Below are positions 26,880 through 39,400 of a stretch of DNA of 64,000 nt, one piece after another. The position numbers were made by a program, and so were the translations under genes. The stretch lies in NCBI GenBank assembly GCA_963573305.1, contig OY754339.1:90737838-90801837 (forward strand), read 5' to 3'. Each line of letters starts with the position of its first letter. Position 1 is the stretch's first letter. The notes below the pieces were generated by a model. That model was not told where the DNA came from. It worked only from the letters and a program-made list of their open reading frames with translations, and did not search any database. This stretch comes from Pyrrhosoma nymphula (lineage: Eukaryota; Arthropoda; Insecta; Odonata; Coenagrionidae).

Positions 26880-27510
26880 TATTAAAGGATGCACTGGTAA
26901 CTCTCCGGTTAATATTAACGTAGGTGAAACAACTACGGTGGATAACTCATAAATTTCCCCTTTTTAAATTCAAACTCGGCATTCGGAATCCGGGTCAATC
27001 TTTGAGTACTGTAGATCAACGCAAAATATGCTACCTTTGGGAATTATTATTTTTTACTTGGCGCGACAGTATGAACATCCAGTGATAAGACTGTAGCAGT
27101 GTACAACAGAAAATGTTTTTATTGGTATTAATGTACCTATATATGCGTTGGTATCTCTTCGGTTTACATTAACATAGGTGAACTAACTACGATCCAACTA
27201 CGATGGATTACCCATAAATTTCCCCTTTTATAAATTCAATCTCGGCATTCGGAATCCTGGTAAAGTACTGTTGTTTTGTTGATTTAATTATTTTAATGTA
27301 GTTTTGATGTATTCCAATCTTTCATCTCAGTCACTCTCTCAACAATTCCCCTTCTTGTCCTATCAATATTTACATCCCTGGTTGTCACCATGGCCTGTTC
27401 ATGACATAAATCTAAATATACAACCACTGTCTGTCAAGGCAAAATATGCTACATTCGGTAAATTTTCTTTTTCTTTCACTTAGCGCGACAGAATGAACAT
27501 AAAAAAATAA
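26880..27510. repeat. Partial direct duplication with an internal insertion
   Basis: Segment A occurs at about 26905-26997 and 27158-27262: GGTT.A.ATTAAC.TAGGTGAA, then CATAAATTTCCCCTTTT and CTCGGCATTCGGAATCC in both. Segment B occurs at about 27023-27075 and 27440-27500: CAAAATATGCTAC, then GCGCGACAG.ATGAACAT in both. A and B lie close together in the first copy but are separated by about 165 extra bases (about 27270-27435) in the second. This looks like an A-B duplication followed by an insertion. No reading frame is conserved between the copies. Confidence 0.75.
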
Positions 27511-27699
27511 GAATGAAAAAGTGAACAGCAGAGAAAGTTTTGAACAACAAGAGAACGGGGGCGTAAGAAGGAGCTGTGAGAAGTTGAGGCTAGCGCCTGG
27601 AAGACATCCCAATGCATGCACACAGCGAAATGATTGAGGGAAAGCACAGTGTCCGCCGAGTGATGGGGGAATGGTGTTTCTGGAGGGGTGAGAGAAATA

Positions 27700-28245
27700 A
27701 GAGACAATAACAGAATGTTCAGCCGGAGTCATGGCATGAGAGTCAACCCGAGCGAAAACGTTTTGAATCCCCTCCCCCGGCCAACCCAACCCCGAATAAC
27801 CCACTCCCTCCCTGTCCTCCGGCAGTGGGCGCAATCAGCCGCCAGATGCACCGATTCTCAGCCTCCCCCCCGACAGCAGCGCGTCCCTCCCCCCACCGAC
27901 CGACACCACCGAGGCACACACAATGACTCCCCAAGCCCGCGAACTGCACAATTTTCCATCTCTCACTCCTCCATCCCATGTTGCGGTCCATTCTCTCTTC
28001 TCTCTACACCCCTCCAACATATTTCTCACTCCGCGCCCGTCGCCAGGCTTTTGTCTCCAGCCCACCGCAATTTGCACCCGCGCTAATCCCCTCTCTCCAC
28101 CTCACTCAACCCCCCCTTGACACTAATTTCCTCACCGAGTCCCACACCGACGGCGGAGAGAACGGGCGAAAAACGACGGGAAGTGGCTGGGAAGATGCCT
28201 CCTCGGCTGCATCGCGAACACATGTGCGCGTTCTCTCCGGGTAAG
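27700..28245 (+). promoter_or_regulatory. CpG-rich block, candidate promoter/5' exon
   Basis: An abrupt CpG- and GC-rich stretch in AT-rich surroundings, ending CTCCGGGTAAGCTTTCAG at about 28234-28251, which contains a good GTAAG splice-donor-like site. Long open frames exist on both strands (132 codons at 27688-28086 +, others on -) but look compositional: proline/serine-rich on + and glycine/arginine-rich on -. I infer a possible promoter with a non-coding or short-coding first exon of a gene whose body lies outside or further right. No transcript evidence is available. Confidence 0.35.
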
Positions 28246-30255
28246 CTTTCAGTTTTGAGGAAATTCTCATTTCTGAGCGTATGTACGTGGCGATAGAGTG
28301 CCCCAGCCCCTTCGACTTGGGAGTTTGAGTAGGTTGCCCAAGTTCTTTATCGCCTCCGCAGCGATGAATATCTCTGGGACTCGGAGAAAGAGAGAAGATG
28401 CGGTCTTATTCCTTACTAAATAGGGGAAATGATTGCATCGGGTGTCATGCATGACCCTGAATTTAACTTAATTTGGGTGTTTAAAATTAACCTTTCCAAA
28501 TTTTTTAATGGACAATCAAACTCGAATGGTGAAATTTTAACCTACTATTATCTTATTTAGAGGTAATTCTATGCAACTTAAGCTGAGAATATAATATTTT
28601 TTATTACAAATTTGAAGTGAATGCATATTTATTTATTTTTATAAGGAGAGCTTACAGTTATCAAACGTTGTGGAATAAATTGCAATGCAAGGAAAAATAT
28701 TCACATTTTATGATCTTGCGAGTCACTCGTTTAGTATTTATTTCTACATGAGAAGTTCTGCCTACGAAGGGCTAAATTTCGCAACCTCCAAGGCACCCAT
28801 ATCATTCTTGCACATTATAAAAATAAGAATAAACAACTTTTCATGGGTGGATATTTATAAACAATCTCTTATCGCTATTTAACAAAGTAGAAGAGTAGTA
28901 TGGCACTCATAAGCCATCACTTAATTTCTTTTCATGAAACCTGTCGTATGATCTATGTCATAGAGATGGCATTTCAAAACTACCAATGCTAAAATGTCCT
29001 TATAAAAAGATAAAAATTGCAATGAGTCACATAATCTGTGCAACACATCCACAGAGATTGGAGCACCTTAAAGTTTGCTTATTAATGCTGCTATATATAA
29101 CCACTCTTTTAAATGGCAGAAGAATAAATGAGCTGATGTATGGATTAATAAATATTCCTAGCGCTGTAAAAAATACGAAAATTTACATTAATGAAGCATG
29201 AAAATCATATTCAAAAATTGCACAGTTCAATAACCAGACCAACGACTCTGGGGCCAACGACTGGAGAGGCTGTAGAAAAGTATTTGAATTTAACATACAT
29301 ATAAGCTAACGGAAGGCTGGAAATTTTTTTTAAAACGTAGCTACTGATGAAAAATACTTGTGTACCTTGACAAAATAGAAAGCTAATTCTAGATCGTGCG
29401 TAATGTTTACCTGAAAGTTCATTCCATTCTAGATGATTATGTTGCAAGATACATCAACGTGAACCTATCAATAGATAACTAAGATTCTCAATGCTCTTGA
29501 ATTATAGCCGTAGTCACAGACACTCCCTTATTGTTCACCATATCGATACCTTTTTAATTAACAGCCATCAAGTACTAACTATAATCGCAAAGGCGTCTGT
29601 TTAGATTCACGCTAATTTCAGATACCACTCACTATTTGGCCGATCCGAGAAGAACTTTCCAAGCATATTATGTAAGACCAAGGTGGTCTTACATAAGAAG
29701 AAAAGACATTATTCTGGTTAATCCTAACGCGAGGAAATTTCAGTTTCAATATTAGCTTTTGCATTCTAAGTCTGAAAGGAGGTTTTTATTTCTTCAGTAG
29801 TATGATTTTGACCTTAAATCAATTATTTTTAAAGAAAAAAGTGTAATAACATTCGGTTATTTCACGTCTCGATGAAACGATACATTTCTGGGTTGATTAA
29901 CACATATAGTTAGTTATTCAGTGCGAACTGAATTCTACTGACGTAAAATCGTATGACTAGCCAAAAACAGTCTATGGCTGAAACTGGCTATAGTTCACAT
30001 TATCATTTTTAAATTGATTTTTATCTCTATTCTGCTTCTTAACTCTACGGAGCAAAGTAAGCAAAGGGCTTTCGTATATTCTTTTTTAATTTTATAACCA
30101 TCTAAGAAGTACTTTTAAAAGTGCTATTGAGCTATTTTTACCCTTAACGTTTTATATTTCTATCGAAAATTCCATAAAATATTCGCCCCGTTCGGAGATA
30201 TGAAACAGAGTTGGTGACAAAGGAAAAAGTTTTAGGCGTAATTTGGTGGAATGCA
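28246..30255. other. AT-rich DNA without recognisable genes
   Basis: A 13-bp-arm hairpin (TTATGTAAGACCA/TGGTCTTACATAA) lies at 29668-29696. Short frames on both strands are uninformative. Confidence 0.55.
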
Positions 30256-30260
30256 TCCAT

Positions 30261-30408
30261 TACGGTGGAATTAAAATAACCTCGTTAAATCCACTAGTAT
30301 TTATTATCACGACCCAGGTTTCAACTTGAGTATGACACCAAGTGCTGAAACCCGGGTCGTGATACTAAATACTAGTGGAGTTAACGAAGTTATTTTAATT
30401 CTTCCGTA
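30261..30408. repeat. Foldback at the 3' end of a Penelope-like element
   Basis: Arms 30261-30323 and 30346-30408 are 63 nt each and are reverse complements with about six mismatches, around a 22-nt spacer. Each arm's inner end carries GAAACC(C/T)GGGTCGTGATA, the 3' half of the hammerhead-like motif seen elsewhere in the window. The CTGANGA half is not recognisable. The foldback abuts the 3' side of the minus-strand Penelope-like remnant at 30420-32060, consistent with an inverted pseudo-LTR. Confidence 0.8.
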
Positions 30409-30419
30409 GTGTTGGTGAC

Positions 30420-32060
30420 GTTGGAAAGAAGGCTTCCGTGAAGTGGCTTCGATGAGACAGGTTTTGCAAACGTTCTCCTCCGCGTGAGTTCATCATTGTA
30501 GACAAACGTTCCAGTATATTTCTTCAGGTCTGATGCAGTTCGGATGCAACTTCGATCTCCGTCTATAGCTCAGTCCGGGCGCTTTTTCTTTTGGGTCTCG
30601 GAAAATACGTTTCCAAATACTGCAGTGCGTATAACCGTCTTCTCTGTTAAACTTTTGTGGTGACTGAGTGATCTCAAAATTGTCTCTGATGATTCTGCGG
30701 AATCATCGTTTTCATTTTAAAATCAATTTGGCTTTTTCCAAATTGATGTTTTGTTTTGGTGTACTACAGGTATCTTCAGCGATTGCCGAAGCACGGAATC
30801 CATCTGAGTAAGGCAGTACTTCTGTGATCCTTAACGTGGTATTTGAGGGCACTTGAGGTTTGTCCAATGTACGCCTGGTTACATTCACACTTCACCTCGG
30901 TCACGCTTTCATTGATATTTTCGGGCAGTTTGTCTTTAGCTCTACAGAGTAGATCTGCCAACTTGGTGACGCAAAAGTATCTTGTCACCAAGTTATGTTT
31001 TTGAGTACTCTAGTAATCTTGTCAGTGCTGTGCATGGAAATGTTGCGTATGCAAAAGGTTTCGTAGTGGCATCAGTAGATGTTGGAGTTCCTTTTAACAA
31101 CCATGGGTACTCTCTTCTCTTCTTCCTTTATGGCCGTCTTGAGGACTAGTTCTCGGACAAAAACAATTCCTCTGTATATTCTTGAGAAGGTGACGTTTTT
31201 CAGTAGCAAGAGATGAAGCGTCTGACAAAGAGAAGACCCGGTGGAAGAACGTCTTGATCACTCCAGCTTTCTGTTGAGGATAGCGGTGGGACTCGGCATG
31301 TAGGTTCAAATCCACGTGGGTCATTTTTCCATCTTCTCTCTTGGTGACCAGCACATCCAAGAAAGGGAGGGAGTTGTTTTCTTCAACCTCCATAAGGAGA
31401 TGTCGTGAATTTAATAACGGATTATGTTCATTCATGTGTCGAAGAAAGTTTTTAATTCCTGCTTTTCCGTGTGGTCACATAAGAAAGGTGTCATCCACAT
31501 ATCCGACGAATAATTTCGGTTTCTTCTCACACAATGCTTGGGCAACCTGCACAATTCATTCCATGAATATGTTTGCAATTATTGGAGACAGAGGGGAACC
31601 CATTGTCGGTGCCTTCATGTTGCCTTAAGTATTTCCCGTTCCAAAGGGAAGAGGAATTCCGTTAGCAGAATTCCACCTCCTTAGGAAAGTCCTTCGGTAG
31701 TACACCGTTCTTGCTGAGGGCACTGTTGGTCTCGACAGCTTCGTTAATTAGTAAAGGGGTAGACTACATCGAACCAGACAAGCAGATTACTGTCGCTAAC
31801 ACTTGAGTTACGTAGGATCACGATAGCATAATCCGTGATCCTCACGTAAGTTAGAGTGTTTCCCGTGAAAGTTTGGAGAGCATTGGCCAGGTATCTCGCC
31901 AATTTGTGGGTAGGAGAATCGACTGCACTCACGATGGGCCGGAGCGGCATACCGTCTATATAAATATTCGGAAGCCCGTAGAGTCTTGCAGGTTTTGGAG
32001 CGGACTCAAGCAGCTGTCGTTAATCTTCACCAGGGATGGATGAGTGCTTGATGAGACAGT
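30420..32060 (-). pseudogene. Penelope-like element RT + GIY-YIG, degenerate
   Basis: Minus-strand reading, from high to low coordinates, gives ARLYGLPNIY (about 32000), MPLRPIVSAVDSPTHKLARY (about 31920), WFDVVYPFTN (motif A, about 31760), MGSPLSPIIANIFME (motif B, about 31590), GYVDDTFLM then a stop (motif C at 31490-31501, stop at 31475-31477), NSLPFLDVLVTKREDGK (about 31370), then CECNQAYIGQTSSALKYHV (GIY-YIG core, about 30870). Domain order RT then GIY-YIG is diagnostic of endonuclease-bearing Penelope-like elements. The active-site YVDD survives, but a stop follows it and several frame shifts separate the blocks. The wording is clearly different from the intact element at 51373-53739, so this is another family. 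Confidence 0.88.
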
Positions 32061-32089
32061 TGGTTTCGCGATGTATATTGGATGTAGGG

Positions 32090-32112
32090 ATAATAATAAT
32101 AATAAATTAGGG
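32090..32112. repeat. (AAT)n microsatellite
   Basis: A short ATAATAATAATAATAAAT run beside the upstream limit of the minus-strand Penelope-like remnant. Confidence 0.7.
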
Positions 32113-32319
32113 AAAGAATTGGAATGTATCCAGATTCTCTCCGTCTTTATTTTATGTTAACAATATTTACATTGTGTTCGAAGAGTACAGTAATGAGGGT
32201 GTATACTACCGTTTACCCCTCTACTTGCATAGGTATAATTTTAAATTGTGTCTTTTCCTTACACAATGATAAAATAATTTTAATTTAGCTAATACAACAG
32301 TTAACATAGTTTTTTTATA

Positions 32320-32960
32320 TTTCTCCATGGCGCCTTCTTCACTCTTACTCCGCCATCTCCGTCTTCTTCCTCGTCCACAGCTGGGCTTCTTCCTCCAGCT
32401 CCATTTCTCGGTAACTCCCCTCTTCATTTCCGCCATCGTGTCGTCTAAACTCTTCCCCTCGCTGCTGGCCTTCTTCTTCCAGCTTTCTTGTTCCGTTTCT
32501 GGCCTCTACAGGCCGTCAACTTCTTCTCTTCCATCAACGGCAGCTGGGCTTCTTCCTCCAGCTTTCGTGAATCTCCTACTTTCTCCATGCCGTCTTTCTG
32601 CCTCCAGGCCGTCTTCTTCACTCTTCTTCTCCTTCTGCGGCTGGACTTCTTCCTCCATATTCATTTACCTTTCTCCGTAAGTCGACATCTCTAGGCCATC
32701 GTCTTCATCCACACCCCCTGACGTTTCGTCTCCTACTCTCCTCGCTGCTGTGCCTCTTTCTAAAGCCCTCCCACTCCCTGTTTCGTTCACTCCCATTTCT
32801 GTATCTAGGGTTCTTCCTCCAGCTTTTATTCTGTTTTTGCGGGTGTTGAACTTCTCCCTTGAGTTAAAAAAATTCTCTAACTCTTTTTGTAGGTTATTGC
32901 TTAGGCAGTATTTAACTATACCTCCCATGTCTTCCACTACTTCGTCCATGTGGATACATA
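32320..32960. repeat. Pyrimidine-rich cryptic repeat
   Basis: The word TTCTTCCTCCA(G/T) recurs at about 32387, 32550, 32646 and 32811. The first two copies are extended to AGCTGGGCTTCTTCCTCCAG, and related GCC(G/T)TCTTCTTC words lie between. Read on the minus strand, the repeats encode Glu/Lys-rich or Arg-rich peptides (LEEEAQ in one frame), and a 94-codon frame occurs at 32665-32949. It could be part of a retroelement ORF1/gag-like coiled region upstream of the Penelope remnant or simple cryptic repetition. I could not recognise a domain. Confidence 0.45.
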
Positions 32961-33436
32961 TATAGATTCCACTGGCTTCTGTTTATACACATGCTGTTAT
33001 TTTGTGTTCAATTGAGTCCAAAATTCCGCACTCTTCGCAATTTTCTGAATTTCGCAGGGTTTTTCTGAATTTTGTGTACATATTCCAGACAGTCTCCATG
33101 CCTGCTTAGAATCTGGGCCCGCTCGTTACTTGCCATAAATTTTACTTTTCTTTTTTCTTCTGTCCTACGGAAGATTTTGAAAGTATGCCGGCCTTTGGAA
33201 GATTCAGGGATGTCCGTCTTTAGCTCTAGGTAAGTTGGTTTTCGTAATAGATACAAGATCTTCCCTTCTTACTTGAAGAATCAAACAGGAATGCTTGCAA
33301 GATATGTCGACTATAATGGTGAACCACTCGGAAGAGAACCCGGAAGACCTGTCTCAGTGTTGATGACGGTTTAACGAATTTTCCATGGCATTGATACATG
33401 TTCTTCGACAATAATGATTCCTCACTTAACGATGAC
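32961..33436. other. Minus-strand open frames of unknown nature
   Basis: Minus-strand frames at 33008-33256 (82 codons, Arg/Lys-rich, with KFMASNERAQILSRHGDC) and 33226-33486 overlap in different frames. Their composition is less skewed than the flanking repeat. They may be relics of an unidentified mobile-element ORF. No family was recognised. Confidence 0.3.
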
Positions 33437-33478
33437 ATTTCAGCTAGCTTCTCCAGACCTGAAGAGGCTAGCTGAAAT
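33437..33478. repeat. Short inverted repeat
   Basis: The arms ATTTCAGCTAGCTTCT and AGAGGCTAGCTGAAAT are 16 nt with one mismatch, around CCAGACCTGA. The right side reads CCTGAAGAGGCTAGCTGAAATCC, which vaguely recalls the hammerhead-like core but lacks a cleavage triplet. Confidence 0.6.
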
Positions 33479-36400
33479 CCTGGCAAAACTGCCGCCTAAG
33501 TACATACATGGATCAAAGTGATATAAAACCCGGATAACCTTCTCCAGCTGGACGTATCTGCAGAATTCTTCCTTCCAGATTAAATAAGAGATTTTTAAAT
33601 AAAGGAAAGGCCTTTCAAGCGATTTCACGATGATTTAATAATATTTTTTAAAGAATTAGAATAAAATATATATTCACTTTGCGGAAGTCAAGTTCTTCGG
33701 ATACATCCAAATATGATTAACTTCTTAGGAGTTATTAATCATCTCTAATATCCTTCATTGCGAATAAGAAATGAAGATTATAGTTATCCATGGAAAACTA
33801 GCTCAAAAAAACAATAACATTTAACAACTATACCTGAACGAGCCCAAGATTTGAAGGCTCTGAGGTCCGCGATTTTTCATCAAAAATGAAAAAAGAAACG
33901 AAAAAACCGTGAAGGAAATTTCTCAGAAATTAGACTTGAACGGCCGAAATTATTGTATTAGGTAATTCAAAATAATGTTCATGGGGCTATATTAAACGCC
34001 TATTTCTTGGAGTTTTTCACGAATTCAGTAGTCATGCAAATGTATCAATAGTTTATCACTTGTGGAGGGGGTTGAGGGAGGTGGTTTTATGGAGTTTCTG
34101 TCTTGTAAACTCGTGGTCGAAACTTCCTATTTACCGAACTTTGGCGGCTCAAACATTTCGTAAGAAGCATTTTGCAGTTCCCATGAAACCGCCTAAAAGC
34201 AGTAGCGTGCACTTACATGTACGGAGTAAAATTAGTCTAAGTTATTTTTAGATTTTTATTTCTCCCTTTGCTGTCGAAATGTACGTTTATTGCTTCCCAA
34301 TTTCAATATAGTAACCGGAAATGAAAAACATATTCTTCTATAAAAAATTTTTTTCAGGGATACGAAAACATTTCCAATCGGTACATTTAGAAAGTTTAAT
34401 TTTCTTTCTTATACTGGCGAAATTAGTTTTTTTATATTAATTTTAGTGGAAATTTTTCGATTTTAGTGATGCCTTTACGTGATCTCATCGATTTATACTT
34501 CTCTTCCATGCATGAAACTGGTATTCATCCACCGAAAAGACAATTTAAGTAGCATTTTTAAGATTATATAGGTAATAGCTTTCGAATGATTTGAAGAGAA
34601 TAACTAATCACTGAAGCGGGATGGAGGCTTCCTTATGGGCTTAAGAAAGGTGATAAAAATAAACAATCCAGCGGCAACATAGTCCACAAGTGACGATCAT
34701 TGACATGGACTGGTTTATGTTCTTGGGACAAAATATGCTTAAAAACACCTCCCCTTTCATCACTTGAATTATGGTAGGTTCTTCATAAATAGCAAGGTTA
34801 TGCAAGTAGGTATAGTGATATAAGCCACTATGATCAGCCACACACAAGCCTACTTTTGTTTGATTCTCAAGTAAAATCATCCTAAATAATAACGCATTAA
34901 ATAAGTACATTAAAATGCAACGACGCATCTGATTTCAGGGTAATTCTAAAATATTCTGTTTTCAATTTTTCTTGGTGTATTAAAGATGTTTCTCTTTTTA
35001 TGAACTATGAGAAAACGAATTGCGAGGCATCACTTTTTCTTCTGTGGGACACTAAAATTCCACTTCAACTCCTACAGCGAAGGAGGCAAGTTTCACGAGA
35101 AAAAATAAAAAATAAAACAATCCACTTTACCTTACGGACACTGACGTTTTAACTCCCCCAGTACAGAGGCAATAATGCAGATGCAAACCGGGTGACGTCA
35201 CCGATAAACGGGGAAACGGAGACGGGGGTGCTCCAATGACAATGGCTGTATGGTGAGTTTGTGTGTGGGTGGATCCGAGGGAAATATGAGAAGGTGAAGG
35301 AGGTAGGGGTGGGAGATGATTGATCTGATATCACATTGAATAAATCATTTATTTCCCGGGGAAATGCCCTGAGCAACGCGTTGGAAGGCCCGGTGGAAGA
35401 AGAGACGTTTTTCTCCTGGATAGAAGAGAGCAGGCAACATCCCTGAACACTTTTGCCGAATACCTACTCCCGTGGACCCCCGCCGATTCCCCGCTTATTG
35501 GATGCACGTCGGCGGCATCGAAGGAATGAGATGGATCGGGATTAACCTCGCTCACATACCTAAGTGACAAACGCCGCTCCGCTTGACGTCTCGGGATATC
35601 AATTTTTTTAAGAAGCCCTTATTGGAAACGTCGAGTATGTGAAAGGCTTAGCATTTCATGCAATGCATGAGCAAAAAGGATAGGAAAAAGAACGACTCTC
35701 GGCTCCCTGCTGGCGAAAAAGTCAAAATGTACGCTATTAGGGATTGCGTCCAATTTCGCTGTGTAGAGAATCACTCACTTCTTTTAAAATAAAATCCATT
35801 ACCAATGTGGTTTGAGAAGCACACATGTGAAACTCCAGAAAATCACTCAACAGCGTAATTGAACAGATACGAAGAGTAAAATTGATGAAAATATAAACTA
35901 ACGTACACAAACACCACCTAAGGTGCTGGCTAGCGTTTGGTTACTTCGGCTCAAATTCGTGGAGATTGGGTGAATAAAATTAATTTTTAACTTTTCACAG
36001 TGTTTTCCTTGATTCCATTTTATTTCTATGGAAACACAGCATTATCATCAGTCAGCATTGATAACTAATTTACACCTCTGGATGCGCAGGGATTCGCTAA
36101 CTTATTACAGTAGCTTGAACCTGTAAAATCACTTATGAATAAAATGATAAGCTCGTATAACTAATAGTGAAAAAATTCTAGATGTGATTAATAGTGTTAT
36201 TGCGAAAGCTTATCATTCTTCCGGTATTGTGAATTTGAATATTTTTATTATCTCCAAGACTTCTTGCGCCTAAACTGAAAGAATGGGAAGGGAATAAATA
36301 AATCACCAAGGAATGAAAATGTTGACAATTTCCGAATCTGGGATTTGTTCATTTATACTGTGGAATGTCACCGGCCCATTTGGCTGAACGTCTAGTTCCT

Positions 36401-39400
36401 TCATACCTGGTGAATCAAATACCAGTACTTCACTATTCATCCAGATACTAATCAATTGGATATGAAATTCCTTGATATTCTTTCCTCAAATGCTTTCGCA
36501 TCTATTTCCCATTCTTCAGAACATTTTCAAGACTGATGCTGAGAATGAGAGTTAGAAATGTGAATCACACAAAAACAAAGTACTTCCATTGAGTTATTTT
36601 AACAATATTTTTAATGTTTTGCATTTTTTTTTCATTTTTACGATGCATATTTGAAGAGTCCTTCGTAGGTTTACAGGAGATAGTTATGTGTAACAGTTAA
36701 TAATTAATAGTGCAATCCGGCACCGCTGTGTCGATGGATGTCAGCGAACCTTTCTAAAGGAATAATTCTTCCTCCTTGGAAATCTCAAGGGATGTAAGAA
36801 ACTCTAGGCATCTTGTGGTATTCCATCAATTATTCAAGTCAGTCTCGGTTGGAAAAAGCTTATTCTATGATTACGATTGAACGATGCGTGCCTCGGGAGC
36901 CGAAGATAAACATGACTGACTCTAGTGATCAAATCAAGAAACCTGGAAGTTCCATGAATTTGATTCGACAATAATTTGAATAACAGAAAAAACATTTGTC
37001 AAGTCTAATTCCGCATCCCTTGCTTTTATTAGGTACTTAACGTGCGTCCTATTCTATGCATGAGCGATGCTATTGCTATAGTGAAGCTTCAAAGGTAACA
37101 GCGAAAGAAGAAATACTATTTGGAGCAAAAAGACTATGACGTTGTCGAAGGATGGTAAAGGTTAAATATACTAAAAGAAACACCAATGAAGACGTCTTAC
37201 GCAGCGTTTAGGACACTAAATACGTAACTAAAACTTACTGAAGAGTAAAACTGAAGCTTACCACACAAATTCAGAGGCATAGCCTCCTCATAAAAATATC
37301 AACGGTAGGGAAAGTGACAGGGAGAGATCAAAGAAAAGGACTTGGTTGAAAAGCACCAGGAATATTATTGGAAATGTTAAATAGAAAACTAAAGCAGGAG
37401 AGAAGAGGTAAGAGGAAAGAAGAATGGAGTGTAGGACCACAGAAAAACAATTTGTGGATATATTGGTTAGCATTGTTGAGTTCGCCTACAGGAACAGTGG
37501 AAAAACTGTTGTAGTCATTCGATGTCAACCGACGTGGGGGAACCCGGAAAATTTGTCACTTCAGCAAACCCTCATCGCTGAAATCTGAAGAACCTTTATC
37601 GTTAGACACTGGTCTCATATGCATCCTATCTATGAAAAAAAGCAATCGATAAAAATCTCATATTTATCACATACATTTCGAGAGAAATACATAGAAGAAC
37701 TCGCACGAGCATTTTCCATATTAAGGCATTGCGTGGGAAAATAATATTCAAACTAATTGTAATGTTTATCAAAGTAAGGGTAGGTCTCCTGATGAAAAAG
37801 TGAGAGGGATGCTACTTTGCTTTGGTTTGGCCGTATCTCAAACACGCCGTGAACATTTCAGAGCCTGCACGAAAACATAAAATTCACAAAATAAAATACA
37901 AAGGAAAGCTGAACGGTTCGTTAATCCTTCTGCGAGTGAACAGCGTGTGTAACTCACAATCAGCTGATGGAAGGGTAAAGTTGATAGCCTTAGGAAGACT
38001 CAGAGGGGAATCATACAAGGCATAGATAACTTGCAAATTTCAGATCATGAATGTTTCAGGTTGAGGCGGTGGATAAAAGTTTAACCCCTAGAACTGGCAG
38101 AAGTGACTATAAAAGAGAGATACCGCAGTCATAGCAATGGTTATGAAAATGTCTTCTTCCTGCATACCTTTAGTGACTGTAACGGAAACCAAGGAAGATA
38201 CTAACAATGAGACACTTTGTTAACATACAATTCATATTCGTATTTACCCTCTTCCAATTCCTTTCCTGTCTCCCCTATTTCAACGGCGGGTATCTAAACA
38301 CCACTAATCACAAACCCCTGCGGTGATTCGGTGGAAAGTATGTAGATGTAAATACATGAAGGTGCCTCTTCAAACTACTGACGATGAAATCTCATGTTTA
38401 AACCCTGGGCCATGGTGAGTGTTGACATTTCAGAATATGTCGTCGAAAAAGTGTAACACCTGTAATTTTCTGTCTCCTTGAATTTCCTTGGAAGCATGAG
38501 AAAACTCTCCTCAGTGATAACACTTGGTGATCATTGAAGGTCCAGAAAGCCCATTGAGATGAATGTACAAGACAAACTATTACTTCTTTGTTCTCCAACC
38601 TTATTATCCCACCCTATCACACTTTACATCTCATTGTTCAAGTTCTCCGTGGGAACCCTCCCCCTTATTTCTCTCATTCAAACTGCCGACCAAATTATTA
38701 CACACATCCAAATACTTTTTGAAACACCAGCGCCATGAAATAACTCCAGGCATACCATCCTGAAGTGACAAACACTCGCACGTATATTTAGATTGATGAG
38801 GAGACATCAATTCTTCCGCAGAAAGGCACGCCTTCTGCTCAATCTTCCTCGATCCCACTCCGTTATCCACTTCTTATGCTGCGTTTCTTTCATTTTGCAC
38901 ACGTCGTCTTGTCATTCTTACGAAGGCACCGATCTAGGAGGAGGCAGTGGAGGGTGAGAGGTTATCCCACAGGACTCAGGAGATTGAGGTATCAGTTGAT
39001 TGCGCATTTATCCCCGACATAGGAAAGGAATGGAATTGAAGAGGGAGAGAGAAGTGTGACAAGAGCAACTTCTATATTCATGGAATTTATGTGCAAAAGA
39101 GAAAGTGATTTAGTGAATGGAATTGGAGAAGAAACGAAAGTTGAGAAAGGAGTTCGCAAGGATTTCATCAAACATCCAGGTTGCCTACTGTTACTAGAAA
39201 TTGCCTGTGAAAAAATGCATGCTCGTAGGATGAAATGCTGAAACACATATCAAATCGGCCGATTTTCTGACTATATAAAATCACTTAGTCTACGTCGTAC
39301 CATCGCAGCTGTATTGTTAGCATAAAAAATCATCATCATCATTAGATCTATAGCATAAAATAGCGAATTATTAAGTAATTATATAATCTAGTTTTAAAGT

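Noticed and set aside
32320..32700. Protein-coding + frame 32327-32680
   Set aside because: Its leucine/serine/phenylalanine repeats are a direct product of the pyrimidine-rich repeat words.
33437..33478. Sixth hammerhead-like core (CTGAAGA..GAAA)
   Set aside because: Helix II would have no loop and there is no palindromic helix III or cleavage triplet after GAAA; kept only as an inverted repeat.
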